From a bacterium (GTDB lineage Bacteria; Bacillota_I; Bacilli_A; RF39; UBA660), in NCBI GenBank assembly GCA_014846175.1, contig RKAV01000055.1, forward strand, positions 1 through 10,513: a stretch of 10,513 nt of DNA, given 5' to 3'. This document shows positions 1-5,721 of the stretch, piece by piece (positions within the stretch are counted from its first letter, which is position 1; each line of letters begins with the position of its first letter). Under the pieces are notes generated by a model. The model saw only the letters and a list, made by a program, of their open reading frames with translations, was not told the DNA's origin and searched no databases. A program made the position numbers and the translations under genes.

Positions 1-236
1 GTTTTTATATTTTCTTTTAAGTTATTACTATCTAAGAGTATTTTCATCTTTACAAGATAGTTATTATTATCAAGTAAATAAATTGAATGGTTACCAAGAG
101 ATGTAACATATTCTATTTCTAAAGATACATCTTTAGTTTGTAATCTATCTTCTATAGGAATTATATAAATAGTCATAATGATAAATAAACTCATAGTAGT
201 AATAAAAGCTTTTCTTATTGCTCTTTTAACTAACAT
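1..236 (-). CDS. GerM-like sporulation/germination protein, N-terminal part (runs off the window)
   Basis: Open reading frame of 78 complete codons starting MLVKRAIRKAF and leaving the window at base 1 without a stop. Residues about 9-26 form one hydrophobic segment, a likely signal anchor. After it comes the stretch IYLLDNNNYLVKMKILL, which resembles the start of a GerMN domain (typically a 'lyLvdenGyLvp' strand pair). The ATG has a strong ribosome site (AGGTGAG at 241-247, 4 nt spacing). GerM proteins are envelope-anchored and needed for sporulation and germination in Bacillus. Position supports the call: in B. subtilis gerM lies in the same neighbourhood as gerE, which sits just upstream here. 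The C-terminal part is missing, so the assignment rests on short similarity and context; another small membrane-anchored sporulation protein is possible. Confidence 0.55.
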   Translation of the reverse strand, partial: MLVKRAIRKAFITTMSLFIIMTIYIIPIEDRLQTKDVSLEIEYVTSLGNHSIYLLDNNNYLVKMKILLDSNNLKENIK

Positions 237-252
237 ACACCTCACCTAATAA

Positions 253-260
253 ATAGTATG
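253..260 (-). promoter_or_regulatory. Candidate sporulation-sigma -10 element (CATACTAT) before the gerM-like gene
   Basis: The minus strand reads CATACTAT, one mismatch from the sigma-E -10 consensus CATACANT. It lies just upstream of the ribosome site of the GerM-like gene, so the leader would be only about 10 nt. The -35 region is a weak match (TACTACT, about 14 nt upstream). The call rests mainly on the -10 and on the kind of gene that follows. Confidence 0.35.
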
Positions 261-285
261 AAAAAAGTACTTTAAGTAGTACTTT
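261..285 (-). terminator. Weak intrinsic terminator after gerE
   Basis: On the minus strand a 7-bp inverted repeat AAAGTAC/GTACTTT (279-285 with 264-270) with an 8-nt loop is followed by T residues (261-266). It overlaps the gerE stop codon. The stem has only two G-C pairs, so termination may be partial. Confidence 0.45.
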
Positions 286-490
286 ACAAGTGTATTTCTT
301 TTAATTTTAATAATTCTACTACCGCACTACTTCTTCCTTTTACACCAAGCTTTTGCATGACATTTGATATATGATTTCTAACTGTTTTTTCACTTATTTT
401 TAAAGTAGCCGCTATTTCTTTAGTTGTCTTACCAGTAATTAATAATTCAAAAACATTTTTTTCTCTAGCAGTTAGTATCTTCTGATACAT
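284..490 (-). CDS. gerE: GerE, LuxR-type HTH regulator of late mother-cell sporulation genes
   Basis: A 68-residue protein that is almost only a LuxR/GerE DNA-binding domain, matching the free-standing B. subtilis GerE (74 residues). The N-terminal LTAREKNVFELL is the conserved start of the four-helix domain. TTKEIAATLKISEKTVRNHISNVMQKLGVKGRS contains the helix-turn-helix, and ISEKTVRNHISN is the recognition-helix region. No receiver or sensor domain is present. In Bacillus, GerE acts in the mother cell with sigma-K to tune spore-coat genes. The ATG has an AGGGGAG ribosome site (about 496-502) at suitable spacing. A CATANNNTA -10 candidate lies upstream (533-541) and a weak terminator overlaps the stop. 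Other LuxR-family single-domain regulators exist, but the length, the near-identical motif sequence and the sporulation neighbours make GerE the best call. Confidence 0.93.
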   Translation of the reverse strand: MYQKILTAREKNVFELLITGKTTKEIAATLKISEKTVRNHISNVMQKLGVKGRSSAVVELLKLKEIHL

Positions 491-532
491 CTAACTCTCC
501 CCTTTCCTTCCATCATTTACACTATTTCATAG

Positions 533-541
533 TATAATATG
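533..541 (-). promoter_or_regulatory. Candidate sigma-K/sigma-E type -10 (CATATTATA) of gerE
   Basis: The minus strand reads CATATTATA, an exact match to the sigma-K -10 pattern CATANNNTA. An AC dinucleotide, as in the sigma-K -35, lies 15 nt upstream (557-558), inside the loop of the preceding terminator. Expected start of transcription is near 525, giving a leader of roughly 35 nt to the gerE ATG. B. subtilis gerE is sigma-K dependent, so the match fits the gene. Confidence 0.5.
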
Positions 542-573
542 AAAAAAAGGATTTTTGTTGTGGGTAAAATCCT
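541..573 (-). terminator. Rho-independent terminator after spoIIIAH
   Basis: On the minus strand AGGATTTT (566-573) and AAAATCCT (548-555) form a perfect 8-bp stem with a 10-nt loop, followed directly by a T run (542-548). It begins 4 nt after the spoIIIAH stop codon and separates it from gerE. The lower part of the stem is A-T rich, but the geometry is classical. Confidence 0.8.
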
Positions 574-576
574 AGT

Positions 577-1077
577 TTATTTTTCAAATTTAACTGTAAT
601 ATTTTTCTTTTGTTTAAATTCTTCTTGTATTAAACACATTATATTATTAGCAAGAGTGGTATCATGTTTTTTAGAAACAGCTACTACTTTTATTTCACTG
701 TTATCTATTTTAATGAAACAAGATAATTTATATTTTTCTTTTACTTTCTTTTCAAGCTTTTCTTCTAGCCCTTCTACTTCATTTAAATATTTTAATTGTT
801 CATAAGCGTTATTCTTTTCTTCAGTAGTTGCATCTTCTTTAGTCATTGTTTTTTTTAAATCACTTTTTTCTTCTTCTCGTTCTTCTTCTTTACTAACTCT
901 AAGTGCTGTTAAATTATCACTTTCTTCTATTGTAGCAGTATCTTTCTTTACTGTTTCTTTTTTAGTTGTAGCATTCTTAGCAACTAATAAATCATTAGGC
1001 ATTGTAATATAGTAAACACTAAGTACTAGTATTAAACTAAAGAGTGTTAAAAACCACAAATTCTGTTTCTTTATCAT
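577..1077 (-). CDS. spoIIIAH: SpoIIIAH, mother-cell component of the SpoIIIA-SpoIIQ channel
   Basis: A 166-residue bitopic protein: short cytoplasmic start MIKKQN, one membrane helix at about residues 7-26, a low-complexity Lys/Glu/Thr linker (about 35-70), then a C-terminal domain. That domain carries the family signature SKEEEREEEKSDL...TMTKEDATTEEKNNAYEQL...LNEVEGLEEKLE, which lines up with B. subtilis SpoIIIAH (SKEREEL, DDATAKEKSEAY, LSEVEG). SpoIIIAH sits in the mother-cell engulfing membrane and binds forespore SpoIIQ in the intermembrane space through this YscJ/FliF-like ring domain. The ATG has a strong GGGAGGA ribosome site (1083-1089, 5 nt spacing). It is shorter than the roughly 218-residue Bacillus protein, mainly in the linker. 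The gene stands alone: the gene upstream is a PLP enzyme, not spoIIIAG. It has its own terminator and a candidate sporulation promoter. Confidence 0.92.
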   Translation of the reverse strand: MIKKQNLWFLTLFSLILVLSVYYITMPNDLLVAKNATTKKETVKKDTATIEESDNLTALRVSKEEEREEEKSDLKKTMTKEDATTEEKNNAYEQLKYLNEVEGLEEKLEKKVKEKYKLSCFIKIDNSEIKVVAVSKKHDTTLANNIMCLIQEEFKQKKNITVKFEK

Positions 1078-1081
1078 TAAA

Positions 1082-1121
1082 ATCCTCCCTTTTATTTACC
1101 ATATTCTATGTAAGGGAGGAT
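1082..1121 (-). promoter_or_regulatory. Inverted repeat that can sequester the spoIIIAH ribosome binding site
   Basis: A perfect 10-bp inverted repeat: positions 1082-1091 pair with 1112-1121, with a 20-nt loop. In an RNA read from upstream, the arm ATCCTCCCTT pairs with AAGGGAGGAT, which is exactly the Shine-Dalgarno of spoIIIAH. The -10 candidate at 1102-1110 lies in the loop, so an RNA started there (about 1095) would lack the blocking arm. A weak terminator role is also possible because TTTTA follows the stem. Confidence 0.6.
1102..1110 (-). promoter_or_regulatory. Candidate sigma-E-type -10 (CATAGAATA) of spoIIIAH
   Basis: The minus strand reads CATAGAATA: one mismatch from sigma-E CATACANT over the first eight bases, and an exact CATANNNTA. 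It is 25 nt upstream of the ATG. No good -35 is found at 14-15 nt; a TACTATT resembling KMATATT lies too close (11 nt). In B. subtilis the spoIIIA operon is sigma-E dependent. Confidence 0.4.
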
Positions 1122-1187
1122 AATAGTAGAACAAAAATTATATATCTTTCAAAGCTAATAAAATTTATCATAATAACAAGGCATCAT

Positions 1188-2411
1188 CTAAAGTTTGTTA
1201 TCCCTCTTTAATTCTTTAAAAGCGTTATATACAGCTATTTTACCATATTGATAACTAATTGATCCTTGTTGATAAGCAATATATGGTTCTCTTATTGGGC
1301 CATCACATGATAGTTCAATAGAAGAACCATTAGTGAAACTACCACTTGCCATAATAACTTCATCATCATATCCTGGCATAGGTGCTGGATAACAAGTAGA
1401 AAAAGAATCTATTGGTGAATATTTTTGTATTTCTTGACAGTATTTAATTAAATCTTCTTTATTACCAAAAATAATACTTTGAACAATATCTGCTCTATTA
1501 GCATTATATCTAGGTTCTACCTTATATCCCATTTTCTCTGCTATATAAGCTGTTAAAACTGCTGTTTTTAAAGATGATGCTACTACACTAGGAGAAAAGA
1601 ATAAGCCTTGATAAAGACTTTTATTAATACCAAGTGATGGTCCTACTTCTCTTCCCTCTCCTGGTAGTGTAAGTCTTTCTGCTACTAGTTTAATTAATTC
1701 ACATCTTCCTGCTACATAAGCTCCATTAGGAGCAATTGCTCCTCCTAAATTTTTAATTAAAGAACCTACCATTATATCAGCACCTACTTCACAAGGTGTT
1801 TTATCTTCTACTAATTCACAATAACAGTTATCTACCATAATAATTATATCTTTATTAATATCTTTAATAAATTTTACTACTTTACTTACTTTATCAATAT
1901 TTAAACTACTTCTAGTGGAATAACCTTTAGAACGTTGTATTTCTATAACTTTAATCTTTTCTTTCATAATAGTATCTTTTATCTTTTCATAATCAAAATC
2001 ATTATCTATTAAATCTATTTGTTTATAACTGATATTAAAACTTTTTAAACTAGATTTATTTTCTCTAATACCTATTACTTCATCTAAGGTATCATAAGGC
2101 TTTGAAGTAATACTAAGTAATGTATCACCTGGTCTTAAAAGAGCAAATAAAGTAACTGTTAAGGCATGACTTCCAGAAATAAACTGACTTCTAACAAGAG
2201 CATCTTCACTACCTAATACTCTTTTATATATTCTTTCTAATTTATCTCTTCCTATATCATTATAACCATAACCTGTAGTAGCATTAAAGTCTGACTCACT
2301 TACTTTTTCTTCTTTAAAGGCATTAAGTATTTTTAAACTATTTCTTGCTTCTTGTTCTTCAATTTTTTTAAATTCTTCTTTTAATTCTTCTTCTAAATTC
2401 ACATTAATCAC
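1188..2411 (-). CDS. PLP-dependent lyase-like protein, YnbB / 'aluminium resistance' family
   Basis: A 407-residue fold-type I PLP enzyme, close to the 421 residues of B. subtilis YnbB. The likely Schiff-base lysine is K220 in MVGSLIKNLGG, and the Asp that contacts the PLP ring nitrogen is D194 in MVDNCYCEL. FISGSHAL (about 78-84) is the phosphate/substrate loop, and the C-terminal part has the family's PMPGYDDEVIMASGSF and ELSCDGPIREPY stretches. The family (Pfam Met_gamma_lyase) is annotated as cystathionine-beta-lyase- or methionine-gamma-lyase-like, but the natural substrate is not settled, so no specific reaction is assigned. The start is a GTG at 2411 that overlaps the preceding gene by 8 nt; a second in-frame GTG at 2402 is possible and no strong ribosome site decides between them. 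It is the last gene of the long operon; no clear terminator follows in 1122-1187. Confidence 0.85.
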   Translation of the reverse strand: MINVNLEEELKEEFKKIEEQEARNSLKILNAFKEEKVSESDFNATTGYGYNDIGRDKLERIYKRVLGSEDALVRSQFISGSHALTVTLFALLRPGDTLLSITSKPYDTLDEVIGIRENKSSLKSFNISYKQIDLIDNDFDYEKIKDTIMKEKIKVIEIQRSKGYSTRSSLNIDKVSKVVKFIKDINKDIIIMVDNCYCELVEDKTPCEVGADIMVGSLIKNLGGAIAPNGAYVAGRCELIKLVAERLTLPGEGREVGPSLGINKSLYQGLFFSPSVVASSLKTAVLTAYIAEKMGYKVEPRYNANRADIVQSIIFGNKEDLIKYCQEIQKYSPIDSFSTCYPAPMPGYDDEVIMASGSFTNGSSIELSCDGPIREPYIAYQQGSISYQYGKIAVYNAFKELKRDNKL

Positions 2412-3129
2412 TCACTTCTATTAGAAAATCATCTTCTTTAAAGTATTTTTCTTCATCGTATATACTATAGATATTAAATGCTTTATAAACATATAGTTTA
2501 TTATTTTTTATATAGTAGTGAATATCATCTAAGTAACCTTTATCTCCTCTAAAGTAAAGAAAACATTCATAATCACATTCTCCACTATAATAATCATTAT
2601 TTAACATATCGTTATAAAAGTATCTAAATCTTGTTTCTATTTTATCTTCTACATCTGTAGTAGTTAAATTATATAATTTTAGTAAATCATCATCTGTTAA
2701 TATACTAAGATCAGAAAGATTTATGTTATATGTTCTAAAGTCTGGATAATATATTTTATCAAAATGAGCTGTTTTAACTACTAATGATAATATTTTATCA
2801 CTAATATCATATTGATAAGAGATAATATCAGCAGGATTTTTATAACAATCAGCAGTAAACTCTTCTATTTCTTTATTTATATTATCTATTTTAGTATCTT
2901 TTATATTGATATGAGGTATTTCACTTTTTCTACCATCAATTGCTTTTTGTTTAATAGTATAGATTAAGTCTTTTCTTTTATTTTCTTTTATTCTTATTAA
3001 AGCATTATTTTTAGTATTATTACTAAATAATAATACTATTATAGCAAAAATTATTAATCCTAAAATAATCATTGAAAACTTTTTTAAATTGTTAAGCTCA
3101 TCTTCACTTAAATTTAATTTCTCTAACAT
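2404..3129 (-). CDS. Membrane-anchored RsiV/DUF3298-like protein (paralogue A)
   Basis: A 241-residue predicted single-pass protein: cytoplasmic residues 1-16, membrane helix about 17-36, then a roughly 200-residue outside domain. That domain has the layout of DUF4163/DUF3298 proteins such as the lysozyme-binding anti-sigma factor RsiV: IPHINIKDTKIDNINKEI, then a strand with YYPDFRTYNINL, then DDDLLKLYN, and a final NNKLYVYKAFNIYSIY. It is clearly paralogous to the gene at 5722-6429; both carry C-D-Y-E-C-F (here 185-190), a likely disulfide, and a third Cys (C95) is not shared. There is no sigma-binding N-terminal domain of usual size and no adjacent sigma factor, so it is unlikely to be an anti-sigma factor itself. 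It follows the two CHAP hydrolases with a 20-nt gap. Role is unknown; a sensor, binding partner or inhibitor of wall hydrolases is an inference. Confidence 0.6.
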   Translation of the reverse strand: MLEKLNLSEDELNNLKKFSMIILGLIIFAIIVLLFSNNTKNNALIRIKENKRKDLIYTIKQKAIDGRKSEIPHINIKDTKIDNINKEIEEFTADCYKNPADIISYQYDISDKILSLVVKTAHFDKIYYPDFRTYNINLSDLSILTDDDLLKLYNLTTTDVEDKIETRFRYFYNDMLNNDYYSGECDYECFLYFRGDKGYLDDIHYYIKNNKLYVYKAFNIYSIYDEEKYFKEDDFLIEVSD

Positions 3130-3149
3130 AATTATTATTCCTTTCTGTT

Positions 3150-4076
3150 CTAATATGCTGGTGTTCCATATCCATAAACATAACCAGTTGCTCTAGGCCT
3201 TGTTCTTTCTGCTACCATATCACTAGTATTGGTATGACTATCATTACCAGTATTTCCTTCAATCGTATAAACATTATTAGCATCAGAACTAACAACAATT
3301 CCTGTATGACTTCCTCCCCCTGGTCCAAAGAATACTATATCTCCTGGTTGAGGTGTATATCCAGAACCTTCAGTATGAAAGGCATTTTTATTTCTAAACC
3401 ATGATACTCCATTAGGACAGTAAGAGTATTTTGGTATTATTCCTGATTGTATAAATCCTGCTTCATTAGCACACCATGATACAAACATGGCACACCAAGC
3501 ATCGCTAGGACTTGCATGGAAATAATTATTGTATTTTAAGTAACCTTTGTTAGATTCACTATTACCTATTTCTTTTTTAGCAACATTAATTAGTCTTTGT
3601 GCTCCTTCTCCTGCTACTCCACTACTACCACTACTACTCTGATATTTTTTTAAAGCGGATAAATCTCCATACATTCCACTAAGTCCTGTTCCTTTTTCTG
3701 TTCCTGCTCCTTCTTTATAAACTGCTTTTTCAATTGCTTTTGCTGATGTTTTGGAATTATTAAAGCACGCTGCTATACTATAGTTGGCATTAGAATTAGT
3801 TCCTATAGAATAGAAGTTAACTATGATGTTTATTAAGTTTGGAACAATAAATATGATAATAGTTGCTATTACTTTTTTAAATATTCCATTAATAGTAATA
3901 CCCTTTTTAGGGTCTGGATTAAATACTAATTTAGTCATATCTATACTTGCAAATAAGATTAATATTATTGGTACTATAACACATATTATTTTAAATATAT
4001 TATATAAGAGGGTTAAACTACTTGCTATAGCATAATCTGAACAAGTGCTATTAAGATCCACTAATAATTTTATCAT
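3150..4076 (-). CDS. Two-helix membrane protein with C-terminal CHAP wall hydrolase (downstream copy)
   Basis: A 308-residue protein from the chosen start. C12 lies outside the membrane, helices at about 25-46 and 69-89 flank a Lys-rich loop (inside), then C104, then the linker GLSGMYGDLSALKKY (131-145) and a Ser/Gly tether. The CHAP domain occupies about 157-308: catalytic C195 in DAWCAMFVSW, H257 in GGGSHTGIVV, and E273/N275 in TIEGN. CHAP enzymes act as peptidoglycan amidases or endopeptidases; which bond is cut cannot be read here. The helices resemble TrbC/VirB2 pilin-like proteins. The ATG at 4088 has no ribosome site, while GGAGGAG (4080-4086) sits 3 nt before the ATG at 4076, and that start gives the same N-terminus as the paralogue. 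Relative to the other copy it has an 8-residue insertion after the EGNT motif. It is part of a tandem duplication. Confidence 0.88.
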   Translation of the reverse strand: MIKLLVDLNSTCSDYAIASSLTLLYNIFKIICVIVPIILILFASIDMTKLVFNPDPKKGITINGIFKKVIATIIIFIVPNLINIIVNFYSIGTNSNANYSIAACFNNSKTSAKAIEKAVYKEGAGTEKGTGLSGMYGDLSALKKYQSSSGSSGVAGEGAQRLINVAKKEIGNSESNKGYLKYNNYFHASPSDAWCAMFVSWCANEAGFIQSGIIPKYSYCPNGVSWFRNKNAFHTEGSGYTPQPGDIVFFGPGGGSHTGIVVSSDANNVYTIEGNTGNDSHTNTSDMVAERTRPRATGYVYGYGTPAY

Positions 4077-4079
4077 CTT

Positions 4080-4086
4080 CTCCTCC
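4080..4086 (-). promoter_or_regulatory. Ribosome binding site deciding the start at 4076
   Basis: GGAGGAG on the minus strand lies just upstream of the ATG at 4076 and downstream of the other possible ATG at 4088, which itself has no Shine-Dalgarno. This fixes the start of the downstream CHAP gene at 4076, 11 nt after the stop of the previous gene. Confidence 0.8.
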
Positions 4087-4087
4087 A

Positions 4088-4990
4088 TTAATAAGCTGGT
4101 GTTCCATATCCATAAACATAACCAGTTGATCTAGGTCTTGTTCTTTCTGCTACCATATCACTGGTATTACCTTCAATTGTATAAACATTATTAGCATCAG
4201 AACTAACAACAATTCCTGTATGACTTCCTCCTCCTGGTCCAAAGAATACTATATCTCCTGGTTGGGGTGTATATCCAGAACCCTCAGTATGAAAGGCATT
4301 TTTATTTTTAAACCACTGTACTCCTACACTACAAGAGGCATATTTAGGTATAATGCCTGAATCGATAAATCCTGCTTCATTAGCACACCATGATACAAAC
4401 ATAGCACACCAAGGATCATACCTACCAAATCCCATATAGTTTTCATATTTCATGTGAGTACCATCAGATTCATTATTTCCTATTTCTTTTTTCGCAACAT
4501 TAATTAGTCTTTGTGCTCCTTCTCCTGCTACTCCACTACTACCACTACTACTCTGATAATTTTTTAAACCAGATAAATCACCAAACATACCACTAAGTCC
4601 TGAGCCTTTTTCTGTTCCTGCTCCTTCTTTATAAACTGCTTTTTCAATAGTTTTAGCTGATGTTTCGGAATTATTAAAGCAAGCTGCTATACTATAGTTG
4701 GCATTAGCACCAATTCCTATAGAATAGAAGTTAACTATGATATTTATTAAATTTGGAAGGATAAATACAATGACCGTTGCCATTATTTTTTTAAATATTC
4801 CATTAACAGTAATACCTTTTTTAGGAGTTGGATTAAATACTAATTTAACCATATCTATACTTGCAAATAAAATTAATATTATTGGTACTATAACACATAT
4901 TATTTTAAATATATTATATAAAAGGGTTAAGCTACTTGCTATAGCATAATCAGAACAACCGGTATTAAGATCAACTAATAACTTTATCAT
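4088..4990 (-). CDS. Two-helix membrane protein with C-terminal CHAP wall hydrolase (upstream copy)
   Basis: A 300-residue protein with the same plan as its neighbour: C12, helices at about 25-46 and 69-89 around a Lys-rich cytoplasmic loop, C104, linker GLSGMFGDLSGLKNY (131-145), Ser/Gly tether, then CHAP (about 157-300). Catalytic residues are C195 (DPWCAMFVSW), H257 (SHTGIVV) and E273/N275 (TIEGN). By the positive-inside rule the hydrolase lies outside, tethered to the membrane and facing the wall. The ATG overlaps the stop of the SDR gene in ATGA (4987-4990), implying translational coupling, and has GGAGG at 6 nt spacing. There is no signal peptide; export would rely on the helices. Alternatives such as a conjugation-type VirB1/VirB2 fusion are not backed by any other transfer gene here. 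Confidence 0.88.
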   Translation of the reverse strand: MIKLLVDLNTGCSDYAIASSLTLLYNIFKIICVIVPIILILFASIDMVKLVFNPTPKKGITVNGIFKKIMATVIVFILPNLINIIVNFYSIGIGANANYSIAACFNNSETSAKTIEKAVYKEGAGTEKGSGLSGMFGDLSGLKNYQSSSGSSGVAGEGAQRLINVAKKEIGNNESDGTHMKYENYMGFGRYDPWCAMFVSWCANEAGFIDSGIIPKYASCSVGVQWFKNKNAFHTEGSGYTPQPGDIVFFGPGGGSHTGIVVSSDANNVYTIEGNTSDMVAERTRPRSTGYVYGYGTPAY

Positions 4991-5712
4991 TTTATACCTC
5001 CATCTACCCTAATAATAGCATTATTTATATAAGTTGCCTTATCACTTGCTAAAAATGTTACTACCGAAGCTATCTCTTCTTTTCTAGCAAATCTATTTAG
5101 AAGAATCTTATTTTCTTCTTCTTTTCTAAAACTATCATCTAAATCTTTACTCATCTTTGATTCTATCCAACCAGGACATACACAATTAACTCTAACACTA
5201 GGAGCAAAATACTTTGCTAAATTATTGGTTAAAGAAATAAGTCCCATCTTAGCAGCATCATAATCAATACTTTCTGGGTAGTTTTGTCCTAAAGCGTTAT
5301 TAGAAGATATATTTATTATTGTACCACTTGCATCTTTTAACATAGAAGCTAATTTTTTAGAGAGTAAGAATGGTGCTACTAAATCAACATCTAAAACTTC
5401 TAAAAAGTCTTTTTTTTCTTTTAATTCTAAGTCATTATCTTTACAAATAGCAGCATTATTAACTAATACATCTAATGAAAAATAATCTTTTTTAATATCA
5501 CTTACCATCTTATCTATTTCATCTTCATTAGTTAAATCAGCTTTATACATTCTAACATTTCTTTTATATTTATTTCTAATATCTGATGCTAAATTAAGTA
5601 CTCCAACAGAATCAGTATTATAATGAAGTATTATATCAAACCCATTTTCTGCTAAGGAAATACTAATTGCTCTACCAAGGTCTCCTGTACTTCCTGTTAT
5701 TAATGCTACCAT
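4987..5712 (-). CDS. Short-chain dehydrogenase/reductase (FabG-like)
   Basis: A 241-residue classical-size SDR. The cofactor motif is TGSTGDLG (6-13), a variant of the usual TGxxxGxG; VNNAA is at 84-88; the catalytic set is S137 (NISS), Y151 and K155 (YDAAK); CPGWIESKM (179-187) and the C-terminal IRVDGG follow. HYN after strand 2 resembles NADPH-using FabG enzymes. The closest named family is 3-oxoacyl-ACP reductase, but the genome's true fabG would be expected among fatty-acid genes, so the substrate here is unknown. The spacer between the catalytic Ser and Tyr is one residue longer than in typical FabG. It lies between an RsiV-like gene (9-nt gap) and a CHAP gene (4-nt overlap), so it is co-translated with envelope genes; a role in modifying a lipid or sugar envelope precursor is speculation. 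AGGTGAT precedes the ATG. Confidence 0.85.
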   Translation of the reverse strand: MVALITGSTGDLGRAISISLAENGFDIILHYNTDSVGVLNLASDIRNKYKRNVRMYKADLTNEDEIDKMVSDIKKDYFSLDVLVNNAAICKDNDLELKEKKDFLEVLDVDLVAPFLLSKKLASMLKDASGTIINISSNNALGQNYPESIDYDAAKMGLISLTNNLAKYFAPSVRVNCVCPGWIESKMSKDLDDSFRKEEENKILLNRFARKEEIASVVTFLASDKATYINNAIIRVDGGIK

Positions 5713-5721
5713 TCAAATCAC

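Larger units (their letters stand above)
3150..4990. repeat. Tandem gene duplication (two CHAP hydrolase genes)
   Basis: The genes at 3150-4076 and 4088-4990 are direct copies. They are nearly identical in the membrane module, in the linker and in the last 70 residues, but diverge strongly around the catalytic Cys. The short gap of 11 nt between them suggests a duplication of the single gene in place. Confidence 0.9.

Noticed and set aside
539..805. Open frame of 88 codons on the plus strand
   Set aside because: It lies antisense within spoIIIAH, has no ribosome site, begins in the terminator hairpin, and its Phe/Ser-rich product is typical of the complement of a Lys/Glu-rich gene.
1112..1130. 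AAGGGAGGA on the plus strand as a ribosome site for a plus-strand gene
   Set aside because: No start codon follows at usable distance and no open frame continues; it is the complementary arm of the hairpin over the spoIIIAH ribosome site.
4077..4088. Start of the downstream CHAP gene at the ATG at 4088
   Set aside because: There is no Shine-Dalgarno before it; the four extra codons are themselves the GGAGGAG site for the ATG at 4076, and the paralogue starts at the matching residue.
3823..4949. Two similar 70-codon plus-strand frames (3823-4035 and 4737-4949)
   Set aside because: Both are antisense to the duplicated membrane helices of the CHAP proteins; their similarity reflects the gene duplication, and neither has a ribosome site.
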